Assembly: GCF_039522585.1 (NCBI RefSeq) | Contig: NZ_BAAADR010000004.1 | Direction: 5' to 3' (one strand) | Length of the DNA stretch: 64,000 bases | DNA from: Bisbaumannia salifodinae | Lineage (GTDB): Bacteria > Pseudomonadota > Gammaproteobacteria > Pseudomonadales > Halomonadaceae | In this document: one piece after another, positions 35,918-44,406 of the stretch | Layout: each line of letters opens with the position of its first letter | How positions within the stretch are numbered: the first letter of the stretch is position 1 | The notes under the pieces: model-generated | What the model was told of the DNA's origin: nothing | What the model saw: only the letters and a program-made list of their open reading frames with translations | The model's database searches: none | Position numbers and translations under genes: made by a program

Positions 35918-35949
35918 TGGTCAGTATTTTGGTCTGAAATGGTCAGTAT
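35911..35949. promoter_or_regulatory. Repeated TGGTCA motifs in divergent promoter
   Basis: TGGTCAGTAT occurs at 35918-35927 and 35940-35949, 22 bases apart (two helical turns), with further TGGTCA (35911) and TGGTCT (35930). This array fills the gap between the XRE regulator and the B3/4 gene and probably binds the regulator. Confidence 0.6.
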
Positions 35950-35960
35950 GGTATTTTCCA

Positions 35961-36665
35961 ATGCATGTTGTTGTGCCGTCAATCGATTCAGGGGTCAGTC
36001 GCATCGCTCCGGGGTTCCGCGCGCTCAGTATCAGTGTGGAGGCAGCGAAGATCGTCGATACGGGTATCGCATCCGAGGCCCTTTCACGCGCCTGCCGGTC
36101 GCTAGCCGACAGGGATGTTGCCTGGGCCGAGGCCCACTCGTCGGCTTGGGCCGAAGTGTTCCGTGCCTTCGGCGCTAAACCGCAGCGCACCCCCTGCTCC
36201 TCTGACGCTCTGCGCAAACGGGTATGGCGTGACGGCGGCCTGCCAAGCATCGATCCCGTCGTTGACCTGTACAACGCCATCAGCATCGAGTATGCCGTGC
36301 CGGTCGGTGGTGAGAATGTGGCGGCTTATGTCGGAGAGCCCAGGCTAGTGATCGCCGAGGGAACGGAATCTTTCGACACTATGAAGGACGGCATGGTGGC
36401 CCATGAGTCTCCCAATAGGGGAGAGGTCGTGTGGCGGGATGACATTGGCGTGACTTGTCGACGCTGGAATTGGCGACAAGGCATAAGAACCCGTCTGAGT
36501 TCTGATGCACCCCGCATGTGGTTCATCCTGGAAAGCCTGCCCGCTATGCTGCTGGATGCGCTCCACGAGGCCGGTGAGCGTCTCGTTCAAGGACTGCACC
36601 ATCTGATGCCGGAGGCCGTAATTGACACCCGGTTGATCGGTTTAGACCACGACAATACGCCTTAG
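35961..36665 (+). CDS. B3/B4 tRNA-binding-domain protein
   Basis: A 234-residue protein resembling the stand-alone B3/B4 domain found in phenylalanyl-tRNA synthetase beta chains: an N-terminal beta stretch, AWAEVFRAFGAKPQRTPCSSDALRKRV (about 62-88), GLPSIDPVVDLYNAISIEYAVPVGGEN and a C-terminal alpha part. Free-standing B3/4 proteins are thought to handle mischarged or free amino acids, but the role is not established. I chose the ATG at 35961 because earlier in-frame codons overlap the divergent regulator. LysE follows after 9 bases. Confidence 0.72.
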   Translation: MHVVVPSIDSGVSRIAPGFRALSISVEAAKIVDTGIASEALSRACRSLADRDVAWAEAHSSAWAEVFRAFGAKPQRTPCSSDALRKRVWRDGGLPSIDPVVDLYNAISIEYAVPVGGENVAAYVGEPRLVIAEGTESFDTMKDGMVAHESPNRGEVVWRDDIGVTCRRWNWRQGIRTRLSSDAPRMWFILESLPAMLLDALHEAGERLVQGLHHLMPEAVIDTRLIGLDHDNTP

Positions 36666-36674
36666 GAGGAGGTC

Positions 36675-37295
36675 ATGCTTCCCACAGCCAGCTTTCTGCT
36701 TGCAGCTACTCTGCTGGCTATTATTCCGGGCCCCGGTGTCGCTTATGTGGTGGCGCGCACTGTCGCTGGTGGCAGAGGAGAAGGCATAACCTCGACGTTA
36801 GGTTTGACTTTGGGCGGCTTGGTGCATGTCATTGCTGCCGCCCTGGGCCTGTCACTGTTGGTTGCCCAGTCGGCGATGGTTTTCGCTGTCGTGAAGTACC
36901 TTGGGGCGGCCTATTTGGTCTATCTCGGTATCAAAATCATCTTATCCAAGCCGGAGGCGGTGAGGACTCCTGTCGTCAGGCGGGCCGGCCCTGCTAAGGC
37001 ACTGAGAGATGGGATCATTGTCGAGACGCTGAACGTGAAGACTGCCATGTTCTTTCTGGCGTTTATTCCCCAATTCGTATCGACTCAGCAGGCTATGGCT
37101 CCTCAGTTTATCTTGCTGGGGAGTATCTGCGTCCTGTTAAACAGTACGGTGGACCTGATTGCCGTCTTCTCCGCAAGCCGAATCGTCGGCTCCGGGGTTG
37201 CCAAGGCAGCTAGGGAGCACCTGCTGTCCCGGCTATCTGGAGTCACCCTAATGACCTTGGGAATACTAATGGCGATTACCAACCGCGAGGCCTGA
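36675..37295 (+). CDS. LysE-family amino-acid exporter
   Basis: A 206-residue membrane protein with about six spans and the RhtB/LysE signature near the N-terminus (LLAIIPGPGVAYVVARTVAGG, first helix pair) and LKYLGAAYLVYLGIK-like KYLGAAYLVYLGIKII (about 75-90). Members export basic, neutral or unusual amino acids. TAGGAGGAGG gives a very strong ribosome site. It lies 9 bases after the B3/4 gene, so the three plus-strand genes are one unit with a probable amino-acid-handling role. Confidence 0.87.
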   Translation: MLPTASFLLAATLLAIIPGPGVAYVVARTVAGGRGEGITSTLGLTLGGLVHVIAAALGLSLLVAQSAMVFAVVKYLGAAYLVYLGIKIILSKPEAVRTPVVRRAGPAKALRDGIIVETLNVKTAMFFLAFIPQFVSTQQAMAPQFILLGSICVLLNSTVDLIAVFSASRIVGSGVAKAAREHLLSRLSGVTLMTLGILMAITNREA

Positions 37296-37364
37296 TCGGG
37301 GACGCATGTGGCGTTTTATCCTGGGTCCATCTACCCATCACTTTTCGCCAAAGAGAGTCGAACC

Positions 37365-38258
37365 ATGTTTTCTGGATTGAGTGCCTTTCCATTGACCCCA
37401 ATGCAGCATGGTGTGATCGATGAGACGGCCTTTATAGGGCTAATTCAGCGGCTGGCTGATGCCGGTGTGGATTCCATCGGTGCCCTGGGGTCGACAGGAA
37501 ATTACGCTTACCTCACCCGAAAGGAAAGGGCAAGTATTGCACAGCTCTCGGTGAAGCATGCCGGTGAGACCCCAGTAATTATTGGTATCAGTGCATTGAG
37601 TATCCGCGAGGTACTGGCCCTGGCTGAAGATGCTCAGGAGGCCGGGGCGAGCGCTGTGTTACTGGCTCCGATGTCGTATCAAAAATTATCCGAGGATGAG
37701 GTCTTCGGATTGTATAAAGTCGTGACACGGGCACTGTCGGTGCCGCTGTGTGTTTACGATAACCCTGGCACCACCCATTTCGAATTCAGTGACGAGTTGC
37801 ATGGGCGTATCGCTGAACTTCCCAGCATCGGCTCCATCAAGATTCCAGGCGTACCGGCAGCGCCTGATGTCGCCAAGGAGCGTGTCGAACGTTTGAGAGC
37901 TCTTATTCCGTCTCGTGTCACGATCGGGGTCAGCGGTGATCCCTTGGCCGCCGTTGGCTTGAATGCCGGGTGTGAGGCCTGGTATTCGGTGATTGGTGGT
38001 CTGTTTCCCCAAACCGCTTTGGCCATTACTCGTGCCATCCAGGCGGGTGACAGCCAGGAAGCCCTGCGCATTTCCGAGCGACTGGCTCCGCTATGGGGAC
38101 TGTTTAGCCAGCATGGTGGCAGCCTACGTGTGGTAGCCACGGCAGCGGAACTCCAGGGCTTGGCCGCGTCTCCCAGCTTGCCGCTGCCACTCAGAGGGTT
38201 GGAGGGAGAAGACCGACAGGGACTTGCCAGGTTATTGGATGAGTTACAGCTGACCTGA
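37365..38258 (+). CDS. DapA-family lyase/synthase
   Basis: A 297-residue class I aldolase of the dihydrodipicolinate synthase family. The Schiff-base lysine is K159 (SIGSIKIPG) and the proton-relay tyrosine Y131 (VYDNPG), at positions close to E. coli DapA (161 and 133). GALGSTGNYAYL replaces the usual GTTGE loop, so the substrate is probably not aspartate semialdehyde; N-acetylneuraminate, hydroxyproline or keto-sugar-acid lyases are alternatives. The start at 37365 follows AAGAGAGTCGAACC. It is the last gene of the lower-GC cassette. Confidence 0.82.
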   Translation: MFSGLSAFPLTPMQHGVIDETAFIGLIQRLADAGVDSIGALGSTGNYAYLTRKERASIAQLSVKHAGETPVIIGISALSIREVLALAEDAQEAGASAVLLAPMSYQKLSEDEVFGLYKVVTRALSVPLCVYDNPGTTHFEFSDELHGRIAELPSIGSIKIPGVPAAPDVAKERVERLRALIPSRVTIGVSGDPLAAVGLNAGCEAWYSVIGGLFPQTALAITRAIQAGDSQEALRISERLAPLWGLFSQHGGSLRVVATAAELQGLAASPSLPLPLRGLEGEDRQGLARLLDELQLT

Positions 38259-38586
38259 TGCGGTATGCGGCCTATGTTCGAAGGCTATCGCACGGTGGCT
38301 GGTCAGTCATGTCTGAACCGCCACCATACCTCCTGACGGGCCGGCCTAGCGCCGCCCTGTCGTCGTGGTCGCCAGGCCGGGACCAACGCTGATAGCAAGA
38401 AAGCGAAGTTACTGATGCCTCGTCACCGGAGTAAGTGCTCCGGATCACCCGTTCTCGGCGTATGGAGAGGATGGCGGCAGAGAAGAAATAACAAGAAAGT
38501 GAAAATCGGCGGATCGGCCGACTGCTGTAATGGGGGGCGAGCGGGCATCAGTCCCTCATCCCAAACCTTGCCCACGGAGTCCTCCG
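38259..38586. other. Intergenic region after the cassette
   Basis: A 328-base stretch without a gene. A hairpin (38294-38306 with 38313-38325, 11 of 13 pairs) may end the cassette transcript. At 38335-38360 lies a sequence matching 23 of 26 bases of the permease terminator at 35208-35233. No GGAA-N6-TTCC box is seen before the next operon. Confidence 0.5.
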
Positions 38587-38587
38587 A

Positions 38588-39523
38588 ATGCACCTACGAA
38601 TCGCCAGCGCGCCCTGTTGCTGGGGCGTCGACGACGTCAACAACCCCCACCTGCCGCCCTGGGAGCGGGTCCTCGACGAGGCCGCCGAGGCGGGCTACCA
38701 GGGCCTGGAGCTGGGGCCTTACGGCTACCTGCCCCTGGAGGGCGAACGCCTCGCCCGGGCCCTGGAGGCGCGTGACCTGACGGTGGTCGCCGGAACCATC
38801 TTCGATGACCTGGTCGACCCGACCAACCTCGACAGCCTGATCCGCCAGACCCACGAGATCTGTGGCTTCCTCAGGCGGCTGCCGGAACTGCCCCGGGCGC
38901 CGGGCCAGCGCCACCCCGCCCCCTATCTGGTGCTGATCGATCATGTGCATGCCGAGCGCAGCCGCCATGCCGGTCACCCCGAGACGGCGCCGCGCCTCGC
39001 CGACGATCGCTGGGCCACGCTGATGGCGAACATCCGCGCCATCGCCGAGCTGGCCAGCCGCGAGTACGGCATCCGCGCGGTCGTCCATCCCCATGCCGGC
39101 GGCTATATCGAGTTCGCCGACGAGATCCGCCGCCTGCTGGCGGATATCCCCGACCACACCGCCGGCCTGTGCCTGGATACCGGCCATCTCCACTACTCCG
39201 GCATGGATCCGGTGACCTGGCTGCGCGACCAGGCCGCGCGCCTGGACTACCTGCATTTCAAGGACATCGCGCCGCGGGTCTTCGCCGAGGTCATGGCCGA
39301 CCGGGTGGACTTCTTCGCGGCCTGCGCCCGCGGGGTGATGTGCCCCATCGGCCAGGGATGCATCGACTACGATGCCATCCGGCGCCTGCTCCAGGAGATC
39401 GACTACCAGGGCGATATCACCATCGAGCAGGAGCGCGACCCCCGCCATGCCGATGGCAGCCTCGCCGCGGTGACCGCCAGCCTCGACTACCTCAAGGACC
39501 GGGGCTTCCGGGCCAGCCTCTGA
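38588..39523 (+). CDS. Sugar phosphate isomerase/epimerase (TIM barrel)
   Basis: A 311-residue TIM-barrel protein of the IolE/xylose-isomerase class. GYQGLELGPYGYLP (about 38-51) carries the first metal glutamate; VVHPHAGGYIEF, CLDTGHLHYSGMDP, YLHFKDIAP and ITIEQERDP supply the remaining ligands. It looks like an inosose dehydratase or keto-sugar isomerase paralogue, distinct from the IolE at 30394. ACGGAG precedes the ATG. The dehydrogenase gene follows after 16 bases, suggesting a two-step conversion of an inositol-like or other sugar. Confidence 0.72.
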   Translation: MHLRIASAPCCWGVDDVNNPHLPPWERVLDEAAEAGYQGLELGPYGYLPLEGERLARALEARDLTVVAGTIFDDLVDPTNLDSLIRQTHEICGFLRRLPELPRAPGQRHPAPYLVLIDHVHAERSRHAGHPETAPRLADDRWATLMANIRAIAELASREYGIRAVVHPHAGGYIEFADEIRRLLADIPDHTAGLCLDTGHLHYSGMDPVTWLRDQAARLDYLHFKDIAPRVFAEVMADRVDFFAACARGVMCPIGQGCIDYDAIRRLLQEIDYQGDITIEQERDPRHADGSLAAVTASLDYLKDRGFRASL

Positions 39524-39539
39524 TACGGGAGACAAGATC

Positions 39540-40712
39540 ATGATCCAGGGTGACCTGAGAGTGACCGTGCCCATCCGCTGGGCGATGGTGGGCGGCGGCC
39601 GCGGCAGCCAGATCGGCTATAGCCATCGCTGCGCGGCGCTGCGCGACAACAGCTTCCAACTCCTCGCCGGGGCCTTCGATATTGACCCCGAGCGGGGCCG
39701 CGACTTCGGCGAGGCGCTGCGGGTGGCGCCGGAGCGCTGCTATCCCGACTACCGAACCCTGTTCGCCGAGGAGGCCAAACGACCGGACGGTATCCAGGCG
39801 GTCTCCATCGCCACCCCCAACGGTACCCACTTCGCCATCTGCAAGGCGGCGCTGGAGGCCGGCCTGCACGTGGTCTGCGAGAAGCCGCTGTGCTTCACCG
39901 TCGAGGAGGCCGAGACGCTGCGCGCCCTGGCCAGGGAGCGGCGCCGCCTCGTCGGCGTGACCTATGGGTACGCCGGACATCAGCTGATCCGCCAGGCCCG
40001 GGCGATGATCGCCGCCGGCGAGCTCGGCGAGATCCGCATGGTGCATATGCAGTTCGCCCATGGCTTCCATAGCGAGGCCGTGGAGCTGGCCAACCCCAGC
40101 ACCCGCTGGCGAGTCGACCCGAAGCATGTCGGGCCCAGCTACGTGCTCGGCGACCTGGCGACCCATCCCTATTACATCGCCGAGACGCTGCTGCCGGATC
40201 GGCGCATCAAGCGACTGCTCTGTTCGCGGCAGAGCTTCGTGGAAAGCCGCGCGCCCCTGGAGGACAACGCCTATGTGCTGATGGAGTACGAGGGCGGCGT
40301 CATGGGGCACCTGTGGGCCTCGGCGGTCAATGCCGGCTCAATGCACGGCCAGAAGGTGCGGGTGATCGGCTCGAAGGCCAGCCTGGAATGGTGGGACGAG
40401 CACCCCAACCAGCTGCGCTACGAGGTGCAGGGCGAGCCGGTCCGGATCCTGGAGCGGGGCATGGATTACCTCTCTCCCGAGGCCAGGGAGGACGACCGTA
40501 TCGGCGCCGGCCACCCCGAGGGGCTCTTCGAGGCCTGGGCCAACCTCTACGGCCGCTTCGCCCTGGCCATGGAGGCGCTGGACCGCGACGATACCGCGGC
40601 CGTCGAGGCCCTGGGCATACCCGGCATCGAGGCCGGCGTCGAAGGGGTGCGCTGGGTGGAGCACTGCGTGCGTTCCGCTGAGGCCGGGGCCGTCTGGGTC
40701 GACTACCGCTGA
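39540..40712 (+). CDS. Gfo/Idh/MocA-family dehydrogenase
   Basis: A 390-residue oxidoreductase with the NAD(P)-binding loop MVGGGRGSQIGYSHR (about 16-30), the EKPLCFT active-site segment (about 114-121) and GPSYVLGDLATHPYYIAE with the catalytic residues. The longer N-terminal loop and the 390-residue length resemble the IolW/YteT-like group and not the IolG at 25299. It probably oxidises or reduces a sugar or cyclitol that its TIM-barrel neighbour then isomerises or dehydrates. Ribosome site GGGAG lies before the ATG. Confidence 0.78.
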   Translation: MIQGDLRVTVPIRWAMVGGGRGSQIGYSHRCAALRDNSFQLLAGAFDIDPERGRDFGEALRVAPERCYPDYRTLFAEEAKRPDGIQAVSIATPNGTHFAICKAALEAGLHVVCEKPLCFTVEEAETLRALARERRRLVGVTYGYAGHQLIRQARAMIAAGELGEIRMVHMQFAHGFHSEAVELANPSTRWRVDPKHVGPSYVLGDLATHPYYIAETLLPDRRIKRLLCSRQSFVESRAPLEDNAYVLMEYEGGVMGHLWASAVNAGSMHGQKVRVIGSKASLEWWDEHPNQLRYEVQGEPVRILERGMDYLSPEAREDDRIGAGHPEGLFEAWANLYGRFALAMEALDRDDTAAVEALGIPGIEAGVEGVRWVEHCVRSAEAGAVWVDYR

Positions 40713-40821
40713 TCGCGGGAAGCGGTCCGCGGTTATTCCATGAACCCAGGCGGGCGGTGGGCTGGCGCCCGCCACCGGGGCCGGGCGAAGATGGGTGGCG
40801 TGACGGCGAGGAGACGAATCG

Positions 40822-41667
40822 GTGATTCAGCGCTTTATGATTCCCGGCGCCCGCGGCTCGTCGGTGGTGGAGCGGCCCGCGGAGCTGCTCTATATGTGCC
40901 TGGCCGAGGGCAGCCAGAGCGAGATGCCCCGGGCCATGCATCGCCACGACGACCGCGCCGAGATCGTCTTTATCCGCGAGGGGGAGGGTACCCATATCAT
41001 CGGCGGGCGCGAGTACCGCACCCGCCGCGGCGATGTGCTGATCTACAACAGCGGGGTCCTCCACGACGAGTCGGCCCGGGCGGAGGTGGGCATCGGCGCC
41101 TACTGCTGTGGCTTCCGCCACCTCAAGCTCAAGGGGCTGCCGGTCAATCACCTGGTGCCCGACCAGGGCCGGCCGGTGCTGGCCAGCGGCGAACACCACG
41201 CGGCCGTCGAGGGCCTGATGCGGCTGCTCTATGAGCGGGTGGGGCAGGGCGAGGCCGAGGTGTGCCATCACCTGCTGCAGGCGCTGATCCAACTGGTGGG
41301 ACGCCTGCTGGAGCGGCCCGAGCCGCGCCTCGAGGTCCCCGGCTACGACCTCGGCCAGGAGGTGCGCCGCTACCTCGACGAACACTATGCCGAGGCGCTC
41401 GACCTGGCCGGCCTGGCCGCGCGCTTCAAGGTCAGCCCCTATCACCTGGCCCACCGCTTCAAGGCCGCGGTGGGCTGCGCGCCCATCCACTACCTGATTC
41501 GCCGCCGGATCGGCGAGGCCCAGTCCCTGCTGATCCATACCCGCCTCGACGTCGCCGCGGTCGCCGAGCGGGTCGGCTACCGCCACGCCAGTTACTTTAC
41601 CACCGCCTTCAGGCGGGTCGTCGGGGTGACGCCCGGCGATTATCGGCGGCGCTACTTGAACGACTGA
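40822..41667 (+). CDS. AraC-family regulator with cupin sensor
   Basis: A 281-residue regulator: an N-terminal AraC-type cupin (MHRHDDRAEIVFIREGEGTH, about 35-54; GDVLIYNSGVLHDE) and a C-terminal double HTH (LAARFKVSPYHLAHRFKAAV, then VAAVAERVGYRHASYFTTAF; end RRVVGVTPGDYRRRY). GTG is used as start, with GAGGAG 8 bases upstream. It follows the dehydrogenase after 109 bases on the same strand and is the likely activator of that two-gene module. Confidence 0.84.
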   Translation: MIQRFMIPGARGSSVVERPAELLYMCLAEGSQSEMPRAMHRHDDRAEIVFIREGEGTHIIGGREYRTRRGDVLIYNSGVLHDESARAEVGIGAYCCGFRHLKLKGLPVNHLVPDQGRPVLASGEHHAAVEGLMRLLYERVGQGEAEVCHHLLQALIQLVGRLLERPEPRLEVPGYDLGQEVRRYLDEHYAEALDLAGLAARFKVSPYHLAHRFKAAVGCAPIHYLIRRRIGEAQSLLIHTRLDVAAVAERVGYRHASYFTTAFRRVVGVTPGDYRRRYLND

Positions 41668-41693
41668 GATAGGAGCTATTGGTGGGAAGCCAT

Positions 41694-41728
41694 AAAAAAA
41701 CGCCACGACCGAGGTCGTGGCGTTTCGT
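41694..41728. terminator. Bidirectional terminator between araC-type gene and nspC
   Basis: AACGCCACGACC pairs with GGTCGTGGCGTT around a short loop, with seven As on the left and a T-rich right side (TTTCGTTT). It can stop both the rightward regulator transcript and the leftward nspC transcript. Confidence 0.85.
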
Positions 41729-41745
41729 TTGGAGAGCGCGAGGCT

Positions 41746-42912
41746 TCAGCTAAGCCGCTGTCGATAGTCCATATACCCGAAGGTCTTGACCGTGCGCACC
41801 TCGCGGCTCGCCTCGTCGATGCGGCAGATCGACGGCAGGCGGATGCCGTTGAAGGTGGTGGTCTTGACCATGGTGTAGTGGGCCATGTCGGTGAACACCA
41901 GGCGGTCGCCGATCTGAAGCGGCTCGTCGAAGCTGTAGTCGCCGACCACGTCGCCGGCCAGGCAGGTCGTGCCGCCCAGGCGATAGGTATACGCCTTCTC
42001 GCCGGGTTCGCCGCCGCCGATGATCTCGGGGCGGTAGGGCATCTCCAGCACATCGGGCATATGCGCGGTGGCGGAGGTGTCGAGGATGGCGATGGGGCCG
42101 TCATTGTCGACGATATCCAGCACGCTACACACCAGATAGCCGGTGTTCAGCGCGATGGCCTCGCCGGGCTCCAGGTAGACCGTCAGGTGCGGATGACGCG
42201 CCTTGAAGCCGCGGACCACCCGTACCAGCCGCTCCACGTCGTAGTCGGCGCGGGTGATATGGTGGCCGCCGCCCAGGTTCATCCACTTCATGCCGGCGAG
42301 GTAGTGGCCGAAGCGCTCCTCGAAGGCCGCCAGGGTCTCTTCCAGGGCATCGCTGTTTTGCTCGCACAGGGTATGGAAGTGCAGCCCCTCGAGGCCGTTC
42401 AGATCCTCGGGGGTGAGATCCTGAGCCCGGGTGCCGAGTCGCGAGCCCGGCGCGCAGGGGTCGTAGAGTGGCACCGCGCCGGTGGAGTGCTCCGGGTTGA
42501 CCCTCAGGCCGCAGGAGACCCGGCGGGGCGCCGCCGCGACGGTGTCACGGAAGCGCCGCCACTGGCCCGGCGAGTTGAAGCTGAGGTGGTCCGCGTAACG
42601 CAGCACCACGTCCATCTCCGCCGCGGTGAAGGCCGGCGAGTAGCAGTGCACCTCGCCGCCGAAGGTCTCCGCCCCCAGGCGCGCCTCGTCCTGGCCGCTG
42701 GACGTGGTGCCCACCAAGTATTCGCGGATCATGGGGAAGCAGTCCCACATGGCGAAGCCCTTCAGTGCCAGCAGGATGCGCGCGCCGCTGCGCTCCTGGA
42801 CCTCGGCGAGGCGCTCCAGGTTGCGGCGCAGCAGGGCGTCGTCCACCACATAGGCCGGGGAGGGGCAGGCCCGGACGTTAAAGTCCAGGCCCTGCTCGCG
42901 TGCATTCGCCAT
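41746..42912 (-). CDS. nspC: Carboxynorspermidine/carboxyspermidine decarboxylase
   Basis: A 388-residue PLP enzyme of the alanine-racemase fold. K51 in LLALKGFAMW binds the cofactor; further marks are HFHTLCEQNSD-like FHTLCEQNSD, KWMNLGGGHHITR, YLEPGEA and the terminal TCLAGDVVGDYSF with the second-subunit residues. It decarboxylates carboxyspermidine to spermidine (or carboxynorspermidine to norspermidine). It starts 3 bases after the stop of the dehydrogenase that makes its substrate, a standard pairing. Confidence 0.93.
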   Translation of the reverse strand: MANAREQGLDFNVRACPSPAYVVDDALLRRNLERLAEVQERSGARILLALKGFAMWDCFPMIREYLVGTTSSGQDEARLGAETFGGEVHCYSPAFTAAEMDVVLRYADHLSFNSPGQWRRFRDTVAAAPRRVSCGLRVNPEHSTGAVPLYDPCAPGSRLGTRAQDLTPEDLNGLEGLHFHTLCEQNSDALEETLAAFEERFGHYLAGMKWMNLGGGHHITRADYDVERLVRVVRGFKARHPHLTVYLEPGEAIALNTGYLVCSVLDIVDNDGPIAILDTSATAHMPDVLEMPYRPEIIGGGEPGEKAYTYRLGGTTCLAGDVVGDYSFDEPLQIGDRLVFTDMAHYTMVKTTTFNGIRLPSICRIDEASREVRTVKTFGYMDYRQRLS

Positions 42913-42915
42913 GGC

Positions 42916-44115
42916 TCAGGCCAGGGGGTCGTGGTCGGGGTCGAGCTCGACCACCTGCCAGGGCAGGCCCATCTCGCCGATGCGCGCCATAAAGGGGTCG
43001 GGGTCGAGCTGCTCGACGTTGAACACGCCCGCGCCCTTCCAGATGCCTTCCAGCATCAGCATGGCGCCGGTCACCGCCGGCACGCCGGTGGTGTAGGAGA
43101 TGGCCTGGGACTGGACCTCGGCGTAGCACTGCTCGTGGTCGCAGATGTTGTAGATATGCACCTTGCGACGCTTACCGTCCTTGATGCCGTCGGCGATGAT
43201 GCCGATGTTGGTCTTGCCCTTGGTGCGCGGGCCCAGCGAGGCTGGGTCGGGCAGCACCGCCTTGAGGAACTCCAGCGGGGCGATCTCGGCATCGCCAACC
43301 TTGATCGGCTCGATGCTGGTCATGCCGACGTTTTCGAGCACCTTGAGGTGGGTGATGTACTTGTCGGAGAAGGTCATCCAGAAGCGGATGCGCTCCAGAC
43401 CCTTGATGTTCTGGCACAGGGATTCCATCTCCTCGTGATAGAGGAGGTAGATGTCCTTCTCGCCGATGCCGTCGAAGTCGAACTTGCGCTTCACCGCCAG
43501 CGGGTCGGTCTCCTTCCACTCGCCCTTCTCCCAGTAGCGACCCTTCGCGGTGATCTCGCGAATATTGATCTCCGGGTTGAAGTTGGTGGCGAAGGGGTAG
43601 CCGTGATCGCCGCCGTTGGCATCCAGGATGTCGATGCGGTGGATCTCGTCGAAGAGGTTCTTCTGGGCGTAGGCGCAGTAGATATTGGTCATGCCCGGGT
43701 CGAAGCCGCAGCCCAGGGTGGCCATGTTGCCGGCGTCCTGGTAGCGGTCCTGGAAGGCCCACTGCTCCTTGTACTCGAACTTGGCCTCGTCCGGATGCTC
43801 GTAGTTGGCGGTGTCCAGGTAGGGCACGCCGGTACGCAGACAGGCCTCCATGATGGTCAGGTCCTGATAGGGCAGGGCCACGTGGATCAGCACGTCCGGT
43901 TGGAACGACTCGATCAGGGCGACCAGCGCCTCGACGTTATCGGCATCCACCTGGGCGGTCTGGATCGGGCGATCCAGCTGGTCGGCGATCGCCTTGCACT
44001 TCGCCTCGTTGCGGCTGGCCAGCATGATCTCGCTGAAGACCTCGGGATGCTGGGCACACTTGTGGGTAACGACACCGCCGACGCCTCCGGCGCCGATAAT
44101 CAAGACTTTGCTCAT
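42916..44115 (-). CDS. Carboxynorspermidine/carboxyspermidine dehydrogenase
   Basis: A 399-residue saccharopine-dehydrogenase-like reductase: Rossmann loop VLIIGAGGVGGVVTHKCAQH (4-23), DVLIHVALPYQDL, GCGFDPGMTNIYCAYA and GVPAVTGAMLMLEGIW. It condenses aspartate semialdehyde with putrescine (or diaminopropane) and reduces the imine to carboxyspermidine, which NspC then decarboxylates. This is the alternative spermidine route of many bacteria lacking S-adenosylmethionine decarboxylase. It leads the two-gene operon; its 5' region contains no other gene. Confidence 0.92.
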   Translation of the reverse strand: MSKVLIIGAGGVGGVVTHKCAQHPEVFSEIMLASRNEAKCKAIADQLDRPIQTAQVDADNVEALVALIESFQPDVLIHVALPYQDLTIMEACLRTGVPYLDTANYEHPDEAKFEYKEQWAFQDRYQDAGNMATLGCGFDPGMTNIYCAYAQKNLFDEIHRIDILDANGGDHGYPFATNFNPEINIREITAKGRYWEKGEWKETDPLAVKRKFDFDGIGEKDIYLLYHEEMESLCQNIKGLERIRFWMTFSDKYITHLKVLENVGMTSIEPIKVGDAEIAPLEFLKAVLPDPASLGPRTKGKTNIGIIADGIKDGKRRKVHIYNICDHEQCYAEVQSQAISYTTGVPAVTGAMLMLEGIWKGAGVFNVEQLDPDPFMARIGEMGLPWQVVELDPDHDPLA

Positions 44116-44406
44116 GGGTTCGAATCCAGATCGGGAAATGTCAACAGTGGTAGGGTCTTATCGGTAGTGGGCCGCCACAGCGCACCCCGACCCGATGCCA
44201 CCCCGGTCATGGCCTCGCCCGGCTCCGTCGTCATGGTGGGCCGGCGAGAGGGCGCAGATAATGGCCCCCCATGAGGCTGGTCGCAAGTAGTTTTCGCGTC
44301 AAGGGGCAACAAAAGGCTTGCGCGGCGTCACCAAGCCGTATAACGACGCCGCCGAGGCCCTGTGTCAGGGCCTCGGCGGTGGGGTGGGTAGTGCCCCTCG
44401 GCGACT
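44116..44406. other. Intergenic region between dehydrogenase and aguA, with 14-bp hairpin
   Basis: A 291-base gap. CCGCCGAGGCCCTG (44349-44362) pairs perfectly with CAGGGCCTCGGCGG (44366-44379) over a TGT loop, 28 bases after the aguA stop. It lacks a T-run on the minus strand, but its strength makes termination or transcript-end protection likely. The right part presumably carries the promoter for the spermidine operon; no clear hexamers are recognised. Confidence 0.6.

Noticed and set aside
44106..44125. GGTTCGAATCC near the start of the carboxyspermidine dehydrogenase resembles a tRNA T-arm.
   Set aside because: It overlaps the start codon, and no acceptor, D or anticodon arms can be folded around it.
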